Assembly (NCBI GenBank): GCA_015490435.1 | Contig: WFXV01000052.1 | Span: forward strand, 1-35,539 | Length of the DNA stretch: 35,539 bases | DNA from: Thermaceae bacterium | Lineage (GTDB): Bacteria > Deinococcota > Deinococci > Deinococcales > Marinithermaceae | Reading direction: 5' to 3' | Shown here: positions 17,557 to 30,296 of the stretch, piece by piece | Layout: each line of letters opens with the position of its first letter | Position numbering within the stretch: position 1 is the first letter of the stretch | The notes under the pieces: model-generated | The model's input: the letters and a program-made list of their open reading frames with translations, nothing else | Databases searched by the model: none | What the model was told of the DNA's origin: nothing | Made by a program: the position numbers and the translations under genes

Positions 17557-19164
17557 CTAGCTCAACACGATGTTCCGCCGCTCGGCCTCGGTGTAGAGGC
17601 CGTACTCCATCCCATCCAAGAGCGCCTGCCAGACCGCCTGGATCAGGTCCCCGGAGATCCCGATGGTGGTGAAGCTCCGCTCCCCGTCCGCGAGGGTGAT
17701 CGTCACCCGGGCCTTGAGCTCGCGGGTGCCCCGGGGGTAGAAGGTGCGGACCCGCACCGACTTGAGCGAGAGCGCCCGCACGTACCCGGCGAGCTCGCCG
17801 AGCCCCGCCCCCTCCTCGAGTAGGGCGTCCTTCAGCACCATGAAGAGCGTGCGCACCGGCCCCTCGCCCTCGGCGGCGACGTACTCGGTGCGGCCTCCGA
17901 GCTTGACTCGGAGGGAGGCCTCCACCACCGGCTGGAGCTTGCCCCGGATGACCTCGAAGAGCCTAAGCCTTTCCACCTCGATCCAGGGACGAAAACGTCC
18001 GGTGAGCTTGCCCAGCACGAGCTCAAAGCTGGCCTCGGCGTCCTCGTAGGTGTAGCCCTCCCTCTCGAGCCTGAGGAGCTCTTCCTTGATGCGGCGGTTG
18101 GCGGCGGTGTCCTCGGTGAGGTCTACCCCGAGCCGCCCGGCGAGGGCTTCCAGGTAGCTCGCCTGGGCGATGCCGGGGAGCAGGAGCCTGCGCTCGTTGC
18201 CCACCGCCTCCGGGGGAATCGGCTCGTAGGACTCGGGGTCGCTGAGCACCGCGGCGATGTGGGCGTGGGTGCGGTGGGCGAAGACTTTGTAGCCGACGAA
18301 GGGGTGGTAGTCGAGGTCGCCGACCCCGATCTTGTTCACGATCTTCCGGGTGATCGGGGTGAGCTTTCTAAGCGCCTCGTCCGAGACCACGTCGAGCCCC
18401 ATGCGAAGCTTCAGGATCGGAAGCAGGGTGGCGAAGTCGGTGATCCCGCAGCGGGCGCCGTAGCCCCCCACCGAGCCCTGGACGTGGCGGGCCCCGGCCT
18501 CGATCGCGCTGATCGCGTTCGCCACCGCGAGGCCGGAGTCGTTGTGGCCGTGGAAGCCCACCGGCACCTCACCCGCCAGCTCGACCACCGTGCGCGTGCT
18601 CTTTTTCACCTCGCTGGGCAGGGCGGCGCCGTTGGAGTCGCCGAGGTCGATGAGGTCGGCCCCGGCTTCGAGCGCCGCCTGCACCACCGCGAGGGGGTAG
18701 TCCCGCCCCCGCCGACAGGCGTCGAAGAAGTGCTCGGCGGTGAAGAGCACCTCCTTGCCCTGGTCCTTGAAGAAGGCCACGGTGTCCCGCACCATGCGGA
18801 GGTTTTCCTCGAGGCTGGTGCGGATCACCTTCTCCACGTGGAGCTCCCAGGCCTTGCCGTAGACGTGCACCACCTCGGTCTCGGCCTTCAGCATGGCGCG
18901 GACGTTGGGATCGCGGGAGGGCGGGGTCTCGGGCCGGCGGGTGGAGCCGAAGACGGTGAGCTTCCCTTTTAGCCCGAGCTCCCGCGCGCGGGCGAAGACC
19001 TCGAGGTCCTCGGGGAACTGGTAGGGCCAGCCGGCCTCGAGGTAGTCGATCTCGAGCTCATCGAGGAGCTTCAGAATCTCGAGCTTGTCCTCGGGGGTAA
19101 AGCTCACCCCCTCGGCGAGCGCCCCGTCGCGCAGGGTGGTGTCGAGCAGGCTGACGGGCTTCAT
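17557..19164 (-). CDS. cimA: (R)-citramalate synthase (CimA, LeuA/HMGL family)
   Basis: [44 protein letters not shown]...[39 protein letters not shown]; long C-terminal regulatory domain; CimA-like length and motifs. Confidence 0.88.
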   Translation of the reverse strand: MKPVSLLDTTLRDGALAEGVSFTPEDKLEILKLLDELEIDYLEAGWPYQFPEDLEVFARARELGLKGKLTVFGSTRRPETPPSRDPNVRAMLKAETEVVHVYGKAWELHVEKVIRTSLEENLRMVRDTVAFFKDQGKEVLFTAEHFFDACRRGRDYPLAVVQAALEAGADLIDLGDSNGAALPSEVKKSTRTVVELAGEVPVGFHGHNDSGLAVANAISAIEAGARHVQGSVGGYGARCGITDFATLLPILKLRMGLDVVSDEALRKLTPITRKIVNKIGVGDLDYHPFVGYKVFAHRTHAHIAAVLSDPESYEPIPPEAVGNERRLLLPGIAQASYLEALAGRLGVDLTEDTAANRRIKEELLRLEREGYTYEDAEASFELVLGKLTGRFRPWIEVERLRLFEVIRGKLQPVVEASLRVKLGGRTEYVAAEGEGPVRTLFMVLKDALLEEGAGLGELAGYVRALSLKSVRVRTFYPRGTRELKARVTITLADGERSFTTIGISGDLIQAVWQALLDGMEYGLYTEAERRNIVLS

Positions 19165-19189
19165 GCCCCTACCTTACCGCATAAAGCAA

Positions 19190-19213
19190 ACCCCCCGGCC
19201 CTTGGCCGGGGGA
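19190..19213 (-). terminator. Intrinsic terminator downstream of tRNA-Pro
   Basis: Minus strand CCCCCGGCCAAGGGCCGGGGGGTTTGCTTT: GC stem with short T-rich tail. Confidence 0.6.
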
Positions 19214-19214
19214 C

Positions 19215-19294
<80 letters not shown>

Positions 19295-19305
19295 CAGCAA
19301 GGATC

Positions 19306-19334
19306 AGTCTAACGAGCTCTTTTTGCCTTGTCAA
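19306..19334 (-). promoter_or_regulatory. Putative tRNA-Pro promoter (TTGACA-N17-TAGACT)
   Basis: Minus strand TTGACA (19334-19329), 17-nt spacer, TAGACT (19311-19306), 11 nt before the tRNA 5' end. Confidence 0.8.
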
Positions 19335-19356
19335 CGCGGCCGCCATCCCGTATACT
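19328..19356 (+). promoter_or_regulatory. Putative leu operon promoter (TTGTCA-N17-TATACT)
   Basis: TTGTCA 19328-19333, TATACT 19351-19356, leader ATG at 19367. Confidence 0.8.
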
Positions 19357-19366
19357 CGCGCCCAAG

Positions 19367-19414
19367 ATGTTTCGGGCGCCCGGTCTTCGCCTAGCCCTCG
19401 GACTCCGGGGGTAG
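19367..19414 (+). CDS. leu attenuator leader peptide [15 protein letters not shown] (four Leu codons)
   Basis: ATG TTT CGG GCG CCC GGT CTT CGC CTA GCC CTC GGA CTC CGG GGG TAG, between promoter and terminator upstream of leuC. Confidence 0.75.
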   Translation: MFRAPGLRLALGLRG

Positions 19415-19439
19415 GCGCCGGCGTAGCTCGCCTGCCCCC
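19407..19439 (+). promoter_or_regulatory. Putative leu antiterminator hairpin
   Basis: GGGGGTAGGC (19407-19416) can pair with GCCTGCCCCC (19430-19439; one G-U), overlapping the terminator 5' arm. Confidence 0.6.
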
Positions 19440-19460
19440 CGCGAGGGGGGTTTTGTTTTT
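19435..19460 (+). terminator. Intrinsic attenuator terminator upstream of leuC
   Basis: CCCCCC (19435-19440) gcga GGGGGG (19445-19450) TTTTGTTTTT (19451-19460). Confidence 0.8.
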
Positions 19461-19470
19461 GGGAGGGGAA

Positions 19471-20898
19471 ATGGGCAAGACGCTTTACGAAAAGGTCTGG
19501 GAAGCCCACGCGGTGCGCGAGCTTCCCGACGGCCGCACCCAGCTCTTCATTGACCTGCACCTAATCCACGAGGTGACGAGCCCCCAGGCCTTCGCCATGC
19601 TGAAAGAGCGGGGCCTCAAGGTCGCCTTCCCCCACCGGACCTTCGCCACCGTGGACCACATCGTCCCCACCGACCGGCGGGAGGAGCCCCTCGCTGACCC
19701 CCTGGCCCAGGAGATGCTCGAGGCCCTAAGGCGAAACGTCAAGGAGCACGGCATCACCTTCTTCGACCTAAAGAGCGGCCGCCAGGGGATCGTCCACGTG
19801 ATCGGCCCTGAGCTCGGCCTCACCCAGCCCGGCTTCACCATCGTCTGCGGCGACTCCCACACCTCGACCCACGGCGCCTTCGGGGCGGTAGCCTTTGGCA
19901 TCGGCACCACCCAGGTGCGCGACGTGCTCGCCACCCAGACCGTGGCCATGCAAAAGCTCAAGGTCCGCCGCATCGAGGTGAACGGCCGGCTCCTCCCCGG
20001 GGTCACCGCCAAGGACGTGATCCTCCACATCATCCGCACCCTCGGGGTCAAAGGGGGGATCGGCTACGCCTACGAGTACGCCGGCGAGGTCATCGAGCAA
20101 ATGAGCATGGACGAGCGGATGACGATCGCCAACATGTCGATCGAGGGCGGCGCCCGGGTGGGGTACATGAACCCCGACGAGACCACCTTCGCCTACCTGA
20201 AGGGCCGGCCCTACGCCCCGAAGGGCGAGGACTGGGAGCGGGCGGTGGCCGCGTGGAAGGCCCTCGCCTCCGACCCCGACGCCCACTACGACGACCGGGT
20301 CGAGATCCAAGGCGAGGCGATCGCCCCCACCGTCACCTGGGGGGTACACCCCGGGCAGTCGGCCCCGGTGGACGGCCGGGTGCCCGACCCCGCCGATTTC
20401 CCCGAGTCCGAGCGGGCTCAGGTCGAGGACGCCCTCCGCTACATGAAGCTCACCCCGGGGCAAAAGCTCACCGACGTCAAGGTGGACGTCGCCTTTCTCG
20501 GAAGCTGTACCAACGCCCGGCTCTCCGACCTCCGCGAGGTGGCGAAATACCTCCGGGGCAAGAAGGTGGCGAAGGGGGTCCGGGCCCTGGTGGTGCCGGG
20601 GAGCCAGCTCGTCGCCGAGGCCGCTGAGCGAGAGGGGATCGCCGAGGTCTTCCGCGAGGCCGGCTTCGAGTGGCGGGCCCCCGGCTGCTCGATGTGCCTA
20701 GCGATGAACCCCGACCGCCTGGTCGGCGACGAGCTCGCGATCAGCGCCTCCAACCGCAACTACAAGGGCCGTCAGGGAAGCCCCACCGGCCGCACCGTGC
20801 TGGCGAGCCCGCTCACGGTGGCGGCCAGCGCGGTGGCGGGCCACATCGCCGACCCCCGCGAGGTCCTCGGGATTGGAGGGGAAGATGCCACCGATTAA
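19471..20898 (+). CDS. leuC: 3-isopropylmalate dehydratase large subunit
   Basis: [15 protein letters not shown]...[17 protein letters not shown]...[33 protein letters not shown]...[15 protein letters not shown]...[12 protein letters not shown]; Leu-rich leader supports Leu pathway role. Confidence 0.95.
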   Translation: MGKTLYEKVWEAHAVRELPDGRTQLFIDLHLIHEVTSPQAFAMLKERGLKVAFPHRTFATVDHIVPTDRREEPLADPLAQEMLEALRRNVKEHGITFFDLKSGRQGIVHVIGPELGLTQPGFTIVCGDSHTSTHGAFGAVAFGIGTTQVRDVLATQTVAMQKLKVRRIEVNGRLLPGVTAKDVILHIIRTLGVKGGIGYAYEYAGEVIEQMSMDERMTIANMSIEGGARVGYMNPDETTFAYLKGRPYAPKGEDWERAVAAWKALASDPDAHYDDRVEIQGEAIAPTVTWGVHPGQSAPVDGRVPDPADFPESERAQVEDALRYMKLTPGQKLTDVKVDVAFLGSCTNARLSDLREVAKYLRGKKVAKGVRALVVPGSQLVAEAAEREGIAEVFREAGFEWRAPGCSMCLAMNPDRLVGDELAISASNRNYKGRQGSPTGRTVLASPLTVAASAVAGHIADPREVLGIGGEDATD

Positions 20899-21493
20899 AC
20901 GCATCCAGGGACGGGCGGTGCCGATCCGCGGACGGGACATCGACACCGACCGGATCGTGCCCGCGCGGTTTTTGAAGACGGTGACCTTCGACCGGCTGGG
21001 GGAAGCGCTCTTTTACGACGAGCGCTACGACGAAAAGGGCCACCCCAAGGACCACCCCTTGAACGACCCCCGCTACGCCGGGGCGAAGATTCTCCTGGTC
21101 GAGGCTGGGTTCGGCTCGGGCTCCTCCAGAGAGCACGCGCCCCAGGCGATCAAGCGGGCGGGTTTTGCGGCGCTCGTGGGCGAGTCCTTTGCCGAGATCT
21201 TCTTCGGAAACGCCACCCAGATTGGCCTGGTGGCGGTGACCGTGGCGCCGGAGGACCTCGGCTACCTCTTCGCCCTGGTGGAGCGATCCCCCGAGACCGA
21301 GCTGGTGATCGACCTCGAGAAAATGGAGCTCAAGGCGGGGGACCGGGTGATCCCCGTCTTCCTCCCCGAAGCCGTCCGCGAGGCCTTCCTCGAGGGGCGC
21401 TACGACCCGCTCGAGGTGCTCTTAGAGGCGATGGACCGAATCCGGGAGATGGACGCGCGGCGGGCGGGGCCGGGAAAACCTGGCGTCTATTAG
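20885..21493 (+). CDS. leuD: 3-isopropylmalate dehydratase small subunit
   Basis: [29 protein letters not shown]...[40 protein letters not shown]. Confidence 0.94.
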   Translation: MPPIKRIQGRAVPIRGRDIDTDRIVPARFLKTVTFDRLGEALFYDERYDEKGHPKDHPLNDPRYAGAKILLVEAGFGSGSSREHAPQAIKRAGFAALVGESFAEIFFGNATQIGLVAVTVAPEDLGYLFALVERSPETELVIDLEKMELKAGDRVIPVFLPEAVREAFLEGRYDPLEVLLEAMDRIREMDARRAGPGKPGVY

Positions 21494-21574
21494 GCCCCGG
21501 GCGGGGCGCTTTTGGAGTCGGGGCGAAAGCGCCCCGGCCAACCTTGGCCACCCGCCGCACAATAGATTGTCTTC

Positions 21575-23612
<2,038 letters not shown>

Positions 23613-23643
23613 GCTCCGAGCGTACACCCGATACACTCGGGGC

Positions 23644-24393
23644 ATGAGGCTAAGGAACACCACCTGGATCCTGACCGGCGCCTCCCGGGGCATCGGCCGG
23701 GCGCTCGCGCTCCTTCTCGCCGAGCGGGGTGCCCGGCTCGTGCTCTCCGCTCGCCACGCCGCCCCCCTCGCCGAGGTCGCCGCCCTGGTGCGGGAAAAGG
23801 GGAGCGAGGCGATCCCGGTCGAGGGCTCGGCGGGCCGTCCCGAGGTCGCCGACCGGCTGGTGCGGGCGGCGAAAAAGCTCGGGAACTTCACCGGCTTCAT
23901 CCATAACGCCGGAGTGCTGCACGCCGGTCCCCTGCTCTGGGAGCTCCCCGAGCCCCACTGGGACGAGGTAATGGAGGCGAACGTCAAGGCCGGTTACCAG
24001 CTCATCCGCTACGCCGTCCCCGAGCTCATCCAGGCGGGCGGCGGGGTGGCGGTCTTCTTCGGCTCCGGCGCGGCCGAGTCGAACCTTCCCGGCATCGGCG
24101 CCTACGCCGTGGCCAAGGCCGCCGAGGAGCACCTCGCCCGCCAGCTCGCTGCCGAGGCCCCCGAGATCACGAGCTTCGTCTACCGCCCCGGGGTGGTGGA
24201 GACCCGCATGCAGCAAGAGGCCCGCACCGCCGAGGGCGGGGCCGCCGAGGTCTTGCACCGGGTCTTCCGCGGCTACAAGGAGCAGGGCATCCTGCTCACC
24301 CCGGAGGAGAGCGCCCGGGCGCTCATCCGCATCCTCGAGGGCGATCCCCGGCGCTTTTCCGGCAAGGTCGCGACCTGGGAGGACGGGGCATGA
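23644..24393 (+). CDS. Short-chain dehydrogenase/reductase
   Basis: [30 protein letters not shown]...IHNAG...[21 protein letters not shown] (TGASRGIG; YxxxK); ATG 6 nt after TACACT. Confidence 0.9.
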   Translation: MRLRNTTWILTGASRGIGRALALLLAERGARLVLSARHAAPLAEVAALVREKGSEAIPVEGSAGRPEVADRLVRAAKKLGNFTGFIHNAGVLHAGPLLWELPEPHWDEVMEANVKAGYQLIRYAVPELIQAGGGVAVFFGSGAAESNLPGIGAYAVAKAAEEHLARQLAAEAPEITSFVYRPGVVETRMQQEARTAEGGAAEVLHRVFRGYKEQGILLTPEESARALIRILEGDPRRFSGKVATWEDGA

Positions 24394-26075
24394 GGAGCGA
24401 TCGTATCAAGAAAGGCGCCGACCGCGCCCCCCACCGCTCGCTGCTTAGGGCCACCGGGGTGATCGAGCGCGAGTCCGACTTCGAAAAGCCCTTCATCGCG
24501 GTGGTGAACTCCTACGTGGACATCGTCCCGGGCCACGCCCACCTCCGCGAGTTCGTCCAGAGCATCAAGCGCTACATCCGCGAGGCCGGCGGGGTGCCCT
24601 TCGAGTTCAACACCATCGGGGTGGACGACGGCATCGCCATGGGCCACGAGGGGATGCACTGGAGCCTCCCCTCCCGGGAGCTGATCGCCGACAGCGTCGA
24701 GACCATGCTCCGGGCCCACGCCTTCGACGCCGCGATCTTCATCCCCAACTGCGACAAGATCGTGCCCGGGATGCTGATGGCCGCGCTCCGGGTCAACATC
24801 CCCTCGATCTTCGTCTCGGGCGGGCCGATGCGGGCGGGGGTGCTCCCCTCGTCGGGCCGGGTGGTGGACCTGATCAGCGTCTTCGAGGCCCTGGGGCAGC
24901 TCAAAAAGGGCGAGATCGACGAGGACGAGCTCAAGGAGATCGAGACCTACGCCTGCCCCGGCTGCGGGTCGTGCTCCGGGCTCTTCACCGCGAACAGCAT
25001 GAACTCGCTGCTCGAAGCCCTGGGCCTCGCCCTCCCCGGAAACGGCACCATCTTGGCCGAGGACCCGCGCCGCGAGGAGCTCAAGAAGAAGGCCGCCTAC
25101 CGGGTGGTCGAGCTCGCCTTCGGGGACCTAAAGCCCCGGGACATCGTCTCCCTGGCCTCCTTCGAGAACGCCTTCCGGCTCGACGTGGCCATGGGCGGCT
25201 CGACGAACACCGTGCTCCACACCCTGGCCGCCGCCGAGGAGGCGGGGATCCCCTTCCCGCTCGAGCGCCTCGACGAGATCGGCCGCACCACCCCGACGCT
25301 CTCCAAGATCGCCCCGAGCTCCGCCTATCACATGGAGGACCTCGACCGCGCCGGCGGCATCCACGCGATCCTGAAGGAGCTCGCCCGGGGGGGCTACCTG
25401 AACCTCGAGGCCATGACCGTGCAAGGGAAGACGCTCGGGGAGGTGCTCGAGGAGGGCGACTTCGAAATCAAGGACGAGCGGGTCATCCGCCGGCTGGAAA
25501 ACCCCTACGACGAAAAGGGCGGCCTCCGGATCCTCTTCGGGAGTCTCGCGCCCGAGGGGGCGGTGGTGAAGACCGCCGGGGTCGATCCCAAGATGATGCG
25601 CCATACCGGCCCGGCGCGGGTCTTCGACTCCGAGGAGGAGGCCCAGGCCGCGATCAACGGTGGCAAGATCCGCCCCGGCGACGTGGTGGTGATCCGCTAC
25701 GAGGGGCCTAGGGGCGGGCCCGGGATGCGGGAGATGCTCGCCCCCACCTCGGCGCTCGTGGGCATGGGGCTCGGCGACTCGGTGGCGCTCATCACCGACG
25801 GGCGCTTCTCCGGCGGCACCCGGGGCGCGGCCATCGGCCACGTCTCCCCCGAAGCCGCCGAGGGCGGGCCGATCGGCCTGGTCGAGGAGGGCGACCTGAT
25901 CGCGATCGACCTCGTCGAGGGCCGGGTGGACCTGCTCGTGGACGAAGCCGAGCTCGAAAGGCGCCGAGCACGCTTCAAGCCCCTCAAGAAGCCGGTGAAC
26001 GGCTCCTGGCTGAAGCGCTACCGGGCGCTGGTGACGAACGCCTCCCGGGGCGCGGTGCTAAGGGAGCCGGAGTAA
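24390..26075 (+). CDS. ilvD: Dihydroxy-acid dehydratase
   Basis: [23 protein letters not shown]...[13 protein letters not shown]...[15 protein letters not shown]...[32 protein letters not shown]; overlaps SDR stop (ATGA). Confidence 0.96.
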   Translation: MRSDRIKKGADRAPHRSLLRATGVIERESDFEKPFIAVVNSYVDIVPGHAHLREFVQSIKRYIREAGGVPFEFNTIGVDDGIAMGHEGMHWSLPSRELIADSVETMLRAHAFDAAIFIPNCDKIVPGMLMAALRVNIPSIFVSGGPMRAGVLPSSGRVVDLISVFEALGQLKKGEIDEDELKEIETYACPGCGSCSGLFTANSMNSLLEALGLALPGNGTILAEDPRREELKKKAAYRVVELAFGDLKPRDIVSLASFENAFRLDVAMGGSTNTVLHTLAAAEEAGIPFPLERLDEIGRTTPTLSKIAPSSAYHMEDLDRAGGIHAILKELARGGYLNLEAMTVQGKTLGEVLEEGDFEIKDERVIRRLENPYDEKGGLRILFGSLAPEGAVVKTAGVDPKMMRHTGPARVFDSEEEAQAAINGGKIRPGDVVVIRYEGPRGGPGMREMLAPTSALVGMGLGDSVALITDGRFSGGTRGAAIGHVSPEAAEGGPIGLVEEGDLIAIDLVEGRVDLLVDEAELERRRARFKPLKKPVNGSWLKRYRALVTNASRGAVLREPE

Positions 26076-26090
26076 GGGAACGCCTTCCGA

Positions 26091-26127
26091 AACCGCGGGA
26101 ACTTGCGCGCCCGCGGTTCATATTTTT
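26091..26127 (+). terminator. Intrinsic terminator after ilvD
   Basis: AACCGCGGG (26091-26099) N10 CCCGCGGTT (26110-26118) followed by catattttt. Confidence 0.65.
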
Positions 26128-26171
26128 AAATCGGCCTTAGAGGTACTTTGGTGCGCTAGAGGAGGTGAACG

Positions 26172-27320
26172 ATGCGGAGACTCGCGGGCCTTTTGCTGGC
26201 GTTTGCGGTGGCCTTTGCGCAGGGCAAGGTGGACTACAAGGGGCTGGTCGTCGGCACCCCCTACCCCGCCCTCACGGTCAAGGCGGGGGAGGTGGTGAAC
26301 CTCGCGCTCGAGCTCAAGAACTTCGGCCTGCCCCCCCAGTACGTCCGGCTCCGCGTCGAGGGCGTGCCCAAAGGCTGGACCGCGGCCTTCCTCGGCAACG
26401 GCCGGGTGGTCGAGGCCGCCTTCCTCGCCCCCGACGCCAGCGAGAACCTGACCCTCCGGGTCGAGGTGCCAGAGGGGGTGAAGGAGGGCCGCTACCCGAT
26501 GACCGTCGTCGCCGAGGGCAGCACGGCGAAAAGCGAGCTCCCCATCGTCCTCACCGTGGGCAAGGTGCTCCCGCCCTCCTTGAAGCTCGAGGTCGAGCTC
26601 CCGGTCCTAAAGGGCACCCCCACCACCACCTTCCGCTACCGAGCGACGCTTAAGAACGAGTCCGACCAGGACCTCCTCGTCGGCCTCGAAGCCGACGCGC
26701 CCCAGGGGTTCGAGGTCGTCTTCAAGCCGCAGTTTTCCGGCCAGGAGGTGACCACCCTCCCGATCAAGGCGGGCGAGACCAAGAACCTCGACATCGAGGT
26801 CAGCCCCCCGCCCAAGGTGGAGGCCGGGGAGTACGCGATCCGGGTCACCGCCCGGGCCGGGGCGGCGAAGGCGGGCGTCGAGCTCAAGGCGATCGTCACC
26901 GGCCGTCCCGAGCTCACCCTCACCACCCCCGACGGCCGGCTCTCGGGCCGCGCCTACGCCGGCCGCGAGTCCCCCTTGAAGCTGGTGATTAAGAACCGCG
27001 GCAGCGCCGAGGCGAAGAACGTCGAGCTCTCCTCCTTCGAGCCCTCGGGCTGGGAGGTCACCTTCGACCCCAAGACGATCCCCTCGATCCCCGCGGGCGA
27101 GAAGGCCGAGGTGACCGCGAAGATCAAGCCCTCGGCCAAGGCGATCGCCGGTGACTACATGGTGACGATCACCGCCAAGCCCAAGAACGGCACCTCCGAG
27201 TCCGCCGACTTCCGCATCACCGTGCTGACCTCGACGATGTGGGGCATCGTCGGCGTGGGGCTGGTGGCGGTGGCGCTCGGCGTGCTGGCGCTCGCGGTGG
27301 CGCGCTTCGGGCGGCGATGA
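26172..27320 (+). CDS. Exported NEW3/CARDB-like domain membrane protein (COG1470-like)
   Basis: Signal peptide [17 protein letters not shown], repeated Ig-like NEW3 modules ([12 protein letters not shown]..., [30 protein letters not shown]...), C-terminal TM helix; RBS gaggaggtga. Confidence 0.8.
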   Translation: MRRLAGLLLAFAVAFAQGKVDYKGLVVGTPYPALTVKAGEVVNLALELKNFGLPPQYVRLRVEGVPKGWTAAFLGNGRVVEAAFLAPDASENLTLRVEVPEGVKEGRYPMTVVAEGSTAKSELPIVLTVGKVLPPSLKLEVELPVLKGTPTTTFRYRATLKNESDQDLLVGLEADAPQGFEVVFKPQFSGQEVTTLPIKAGETKNLDIEVSPPPKVEAGEYAIRVTARAGAAKAGVELKAIVTGRPELTLTTPDGRLSGRAYAGRESPLKLVIKNRGSAEAKNVELSSFEPSGWEVTFDPKTIPSIPAGEKAEVTAKIKPSAKAIAGDYMVTITAKPKNGTSESADFRITVLTSTMWGIVGVGLVAVALGVLALAVARFGRR

Positions 27321-28252
27321 TGGCGGCGATCGAGACCCAAGGCCTCACCAAGCGCTACGGGCGGCTGGTGGCGGTGGAGGATCTCGACCTCGTGGTCGAG
27401 CGGGGCGAGGTCTTCGGCATCCTGGGGCCGAACGGCTCCGGGAAGACCACCACCATCCTGATGCTCCTCGGCCTCACCGAGCCCACCGCCGGCACCGTCC
27501 GGGTGCTCGGCCGCGACCCGGTGCGCGAGCCCCTTAAGGTCAAGCGGCGGGTCGGCTACCTCCCGGACACGGTGGGGTTCTACGACGAGCTTTCGGGCCG
27601 GGAGAACCTCCGCTACACCGCCCAGCTGAACGGCATGCGGGGCCCGGCGGTGGAGGCCAGGATCGAGGAGCTCCTCGGCCAGATGGGCCTCCTCGACGCC
27701 GCCGACCGCCCGGTGCGCACCTACTCCCGGGGCATGAAGCAAAGGCTCGGGCTCGCCGACGTCTTGCTCAAAGAGCCCGAGCTCGTGATCCTGGACGAGC
27801 CCACCCTGGGCCTCGACCCCCAGGCGGCCCACGAGTTCTTGGGCCTCATCCGATCGCTCAAGGAGCGGGGCCTCACTGTGCTCCTCTCCTCCCACCTGCT
27901 CCACCAGGTGCAGGCGATCACCGACCGGGTGGGGCTCTTCCGGAAGGGGCGGATGGAACTCGTGGGCTCGGTGCCCGAGCTCGCGAAAAAGGTGCTCGGC
28001 GGGGCCTACCGGATCCGGGTCCGGGCCGAGGGCGAGGGGCTCGAATCGGCCCTCGCCGCGATCCCCGGCGTCCTCCGGGTCCGCCGGGAGAACGGGGGAT
28101 TCCTGCTCGAGACCGAGCGGGACCTGAGGCCCGACGTGGCCCGGGCGGTGGTCCGGGAGGGGGGGAGGCTTTTCGGGCTTGAGCTCGAGGAGCCCAGCCT
28201 CGACGAGATCTACCGCGCCTACTTCGAGGAGGTGAACCGTGACGCGGCGTGA
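27317..28252 (+). CDS. ABC transporter ATP-binding protein
   Basis: [22 protein letters not shown]...[20 protein letters not shown]...[33 protein letters not shown]. Confidence 0.95.
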   Translation: MMAAIETQGLTKRYGRLVAVEDLDLVVERGEVFGILGPNGSGKTTTILMLLGLTEPTAGTVRVLGRDPVREPLKVKRRVGYLPDTVGFYDELSGRENLRYTAQLNGMRGPAVEARIEELLGQMGLLDAADRPVRTYSRGMKQRLGLADVLLKEPELVILDEPTLGLDPQAAHEFLGLIRSLKERGLTVLLSSHLLHQVQAITDRVGLFRKGRMELVGSVPELAKKVLGGAYRIRVRAEGEGLESALAAIPGVLRVRRENGGFLLETERDLRPDVARAVVREGGRLFGLELEEPSLDEIYRAYFEEVNRDAA

Positions 28253-29195
28253 GGGTTCGGCCTTCTCCGGCCTAGGCGTGGTCTTTCTGAAGGAGTTCGC
28301 CGACCAGCTCTCGGGCACCCGGATGCGGCTTTTGGAAGCGCTGATCGTCCTCACCGCGATGGCCACCATCTACGCCGCCATCCAGACGATCAAGAACGTG
28401 GTCGGCGAGGACGTCTTCCTCTTCTTGCGCCTCTTCACCACCGCCAAGGAGCCGCTCCCCTCCTTCGTCGCCTTCGCCGGCTTCCTCGTGCCCCTGCTCG
28501 CGATCGCCCTCGGCTTCGACGCGGTGAACGGCGAGTTCCAGCGCCGCACCCTGGGCCGGGTGCTCTCCCAGCCGATCTACCGGGACGCGCTGCTTTTTGG
28601 CAAGTACCTGGCCGGGCTCGCCACCTTGGCGCTCGTCTTGCTCGCGGTCTGGCTGCTCATCACCGGGCTCGGCATTCTCTTCACCGGCCTCGCCGCCTCG
28701 GGCGAGGAGGTGGCGCGGAGCCTTCTCTACCTCGCCGCCACCCTGGCCTACGGCGGCGTCTGGCTGGCGGTGGCGCTCTTCTTCTCGGTTGTCTTCAAAA
28801 GCCCCACCACCAGCGCCCTGGCGGCGATCGGCGTCTGGCTCTTCTTCACCGTCTTCTGGGGCATGATCGCGGGGCTCTTGGCCCCGGTGATCAGCCCGGT
28901 CCACTACGGCTTCCCCGAGGAGGTGCTGAGGCAGGCCCAGACCGAGCTCGCCCTCGCCCGCCTCGCCCCGAACACCCTCTACGCCGAGGCCACGCTCGCG
29001 CTGCTTCAGCCCGAAGTAAGGGCGCTCGGGCCGGTGCTCCCGGCCCAGCTCGAGGGAATGGTGCTCGGCACCCCCCTGCCCCTTTCCCAGTCGGTGCTCC
29101 TCGTCTGGCCCCAGTTCGCCGGCCTGATCGCCGCCGGCGTGCTCTTTTTCACCCTGGCCTACGTCGTCTTCCAACGGATGGAGATTCGGGCTTGA
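28239..29195 (+). CDS. ABC-2 type transporter permease (NosY-like)
   Basis: Six-helix hydrophobic pattern with [52 protein letters not shown]. Confidence 0.88.
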   Translation: MTRREGSAFSGLGVVFLKEFADQLSGTRMRLLEALIVLTAMATIYAAIQTIKNVVGEDVFLFLRLFTTAKEPLPSFVAFAGFLVPLLAIALGFDAVNGEFQRRTLGRVLSQPIYRDALLFGKYLAGLATLALVLLAVWLLITGLGILFTGLAASGEEVARSLLYLAATLAYGGVWLAVALFFSVVFKSPTTSALAAIGVWLFFTVFWGMIAGLLAPVISPVHYGFPEEVLRQAQTELALARLAPNTLYAEATLALLQPEVRALGPVLPAQLEGMVLGTPLPLSQSVLLVWPQFAGLIAAGVLFFTLAYVVFQRMEIRA

Positions 29196-29208
29196 GGTGG
29201 GAAGAAAA

Positions 29209-29233
29209 GGGGCCCGCCCTTTGGGCGGGCCCC
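29209..29233. terminator. Bidirectional intrinsic terminator between convergent genes
   Basis: GGGGCCCGCCC ttt GGGCGGGCCCC, perfect 11-bp stem; minus-strand tail TTTTCTT. Confidence 0.75.
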
Positions 29234-29246
29234 TCGCGTTTCGGCT

Positions 29247-29627
29247 TTACTCCAGCCACTCGGTCCGGTATTCCTCGGTCTTTGGCACCACGCAAAGGAA
29301 GAGCACCGGGTCCTCTCCCACGTTCTCGTACCAGTGGGCGACGCCCGGGGGGATGAAGACCACGTCCCCGGGCCCGATCTCGTAGACCGCGTCGCCGAGC
29401 CCGATCCGCATCCGCCCGGCGAGGACGTACTGCTCGTGCTCGACGTCGGGGTGGCGGTGTTTCTTGATCCTCCCGCCGGGAAGCAGGGTGAACCGGCGGA
29501 GAACGAAGTTCGGCGCCTCCTCGGGGCCGATCAGGACCTGGATGAATGCCCCCTCGGCGTCGTCCACCGGTACCCGCCGCACCTTGTCCGCGTGGATGAC
29601 CTTGGCCTTCAAGCCTCCCCTCCCCAC
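29247..29627 (-). CDS. Cupin-domain protein
   Basis: LLPGGRIKKHRHPDVEHEQYVLAGRMRIGLGDAVYEIGPGDVVFIPPGVAHWYENVGEDPVLFLCVVPK. Confidence 0.9.
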   Translation of the reverse strand: MGRGGLKAKVIHADKVRRVPVDDAEGAFIQVLIGPEEAPNFVLRRFTLLPGGRIKKHRHPDVEHEQYVLAGRMRIGLGDAVYEIGPGDVVFIPPGVAHWYENVGEDPVLFLCVVPKTEEYRTEWLE

Positions 29628-30241
29628 TTGGCCAACAGGGCCACGACCTCGTCGTCCTCCACCTGGGGAAAGACCTCGTAGTAGGCGGCGACGGCGGTGA
29701 AGTCGGGCGGGGTCGAGAGCACCACCACCTCGGCCTTGTCCCGAAGCCGCTCCACCGCCTCCGGCGGCGCCACCGGCACCGCCACCACCACCCGCGCGGG
29801 GGCCTCGGCGCGCACCGCCGCCAGCGCCGCCTCCATGGTGCTGCCGGTGGCCATGCCGTCGTCGGTGAGCACGACCATCCGGCCGGTGAGCGGCTCCTTG
29901 GGCCGGACCGCGCGGTACTTCGCCCTCCGCTCCTCGATCACCCGGAGCTGCCGCGCCACCTCGTTGCGGATGTAGGCCTCGCCGGCGTAGCGGTAGGCGT
30001 AGGGCTGGAGGATCACCTCGCCAGTCTCCGCCACCGCCCCGAGGGCGAACTCGGGGTTGCCGGGGGCCCCGATCTTGCGCGCCAGGATGACGTCCATCGT
30101 CCCGCCCAGGCGCTCGGCGAGGACGTCGGCGATCACCACCCCGCCCCGGGGAATGCCCAGCACCACCGGGGCTACGAGCCCGAGCGGGCGCACCGCCTCG
30201 GCCAAGAGTTCCGCCGCGTGCCGGCGATCCTTGAACCGCAC
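29609..30241 (-). CDS. Phosphoribosyltransferase family protein
   Basis: RFKDRRHAAELLAEAVRP...VLGIPRGGVVIADVLAERLGG...RKIGAPGNPEFALGAVAE...RMVVLTDDGMATGSTMEAALAAVRA. Confidence 0.92.
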   Translation of the reverse strand: MRFKDRRHAAELLAEAVRPLGLVAPVVLGIPRGGVVIADVLAERLGGTMDVILARKIGAPGNPEFALGAVAETGEVILQPYAYRYAGEAYIRNEVARQLRVIEERRAKYRAVRPKEPLTGRMVVLTDDGMATGSTMEAALAAVRAEAPARVVVAVPVAPPEAVERLRDKAEVVVLSTPPDFTAVAAYYEVFPQVEDDEVVALLAKWGGEA

Positions 30242-30247
30242 GTTTTC

Positions 30248-30253
30248 ATTGTA
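30248..30253 (-). promoter_or_regulatory. -10 element TACAAT of leaderless phosphoribosyltransferase gene
   Basis: Minus strand TACAAT-GAAAAC-GTG(30241). Confidence 0.55.
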
Positions 30254-30296
30254 ATCGCCGGAGCCGGTTTTTTCCGCGATTTTTCCCCACCCCGGC

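Noticed and set aside
19190-19213. A second attenuator between tRNA-Pro and cimA
   Set aside because: Only a terminator-like hairpin is present; no leader ORF fits, and cimA has its own TAAGGT-N6-ATG start
21523-21541. Hairpin CGGGGCG-AAAG-CGCCCCG between leuD and ogt as a terminator
   Set aside because: No T-tract follows; cannot be called an intrinsic terminator from sequence alone
30242-30296. Manganese (yybP-ykoY) riboswitch for the TerC-like gene
   Set aside because: The TerC gene sits directly behind the HD-domain gene (1-nt gap) with no 5' UTR; no riboswitch-sized leader exists
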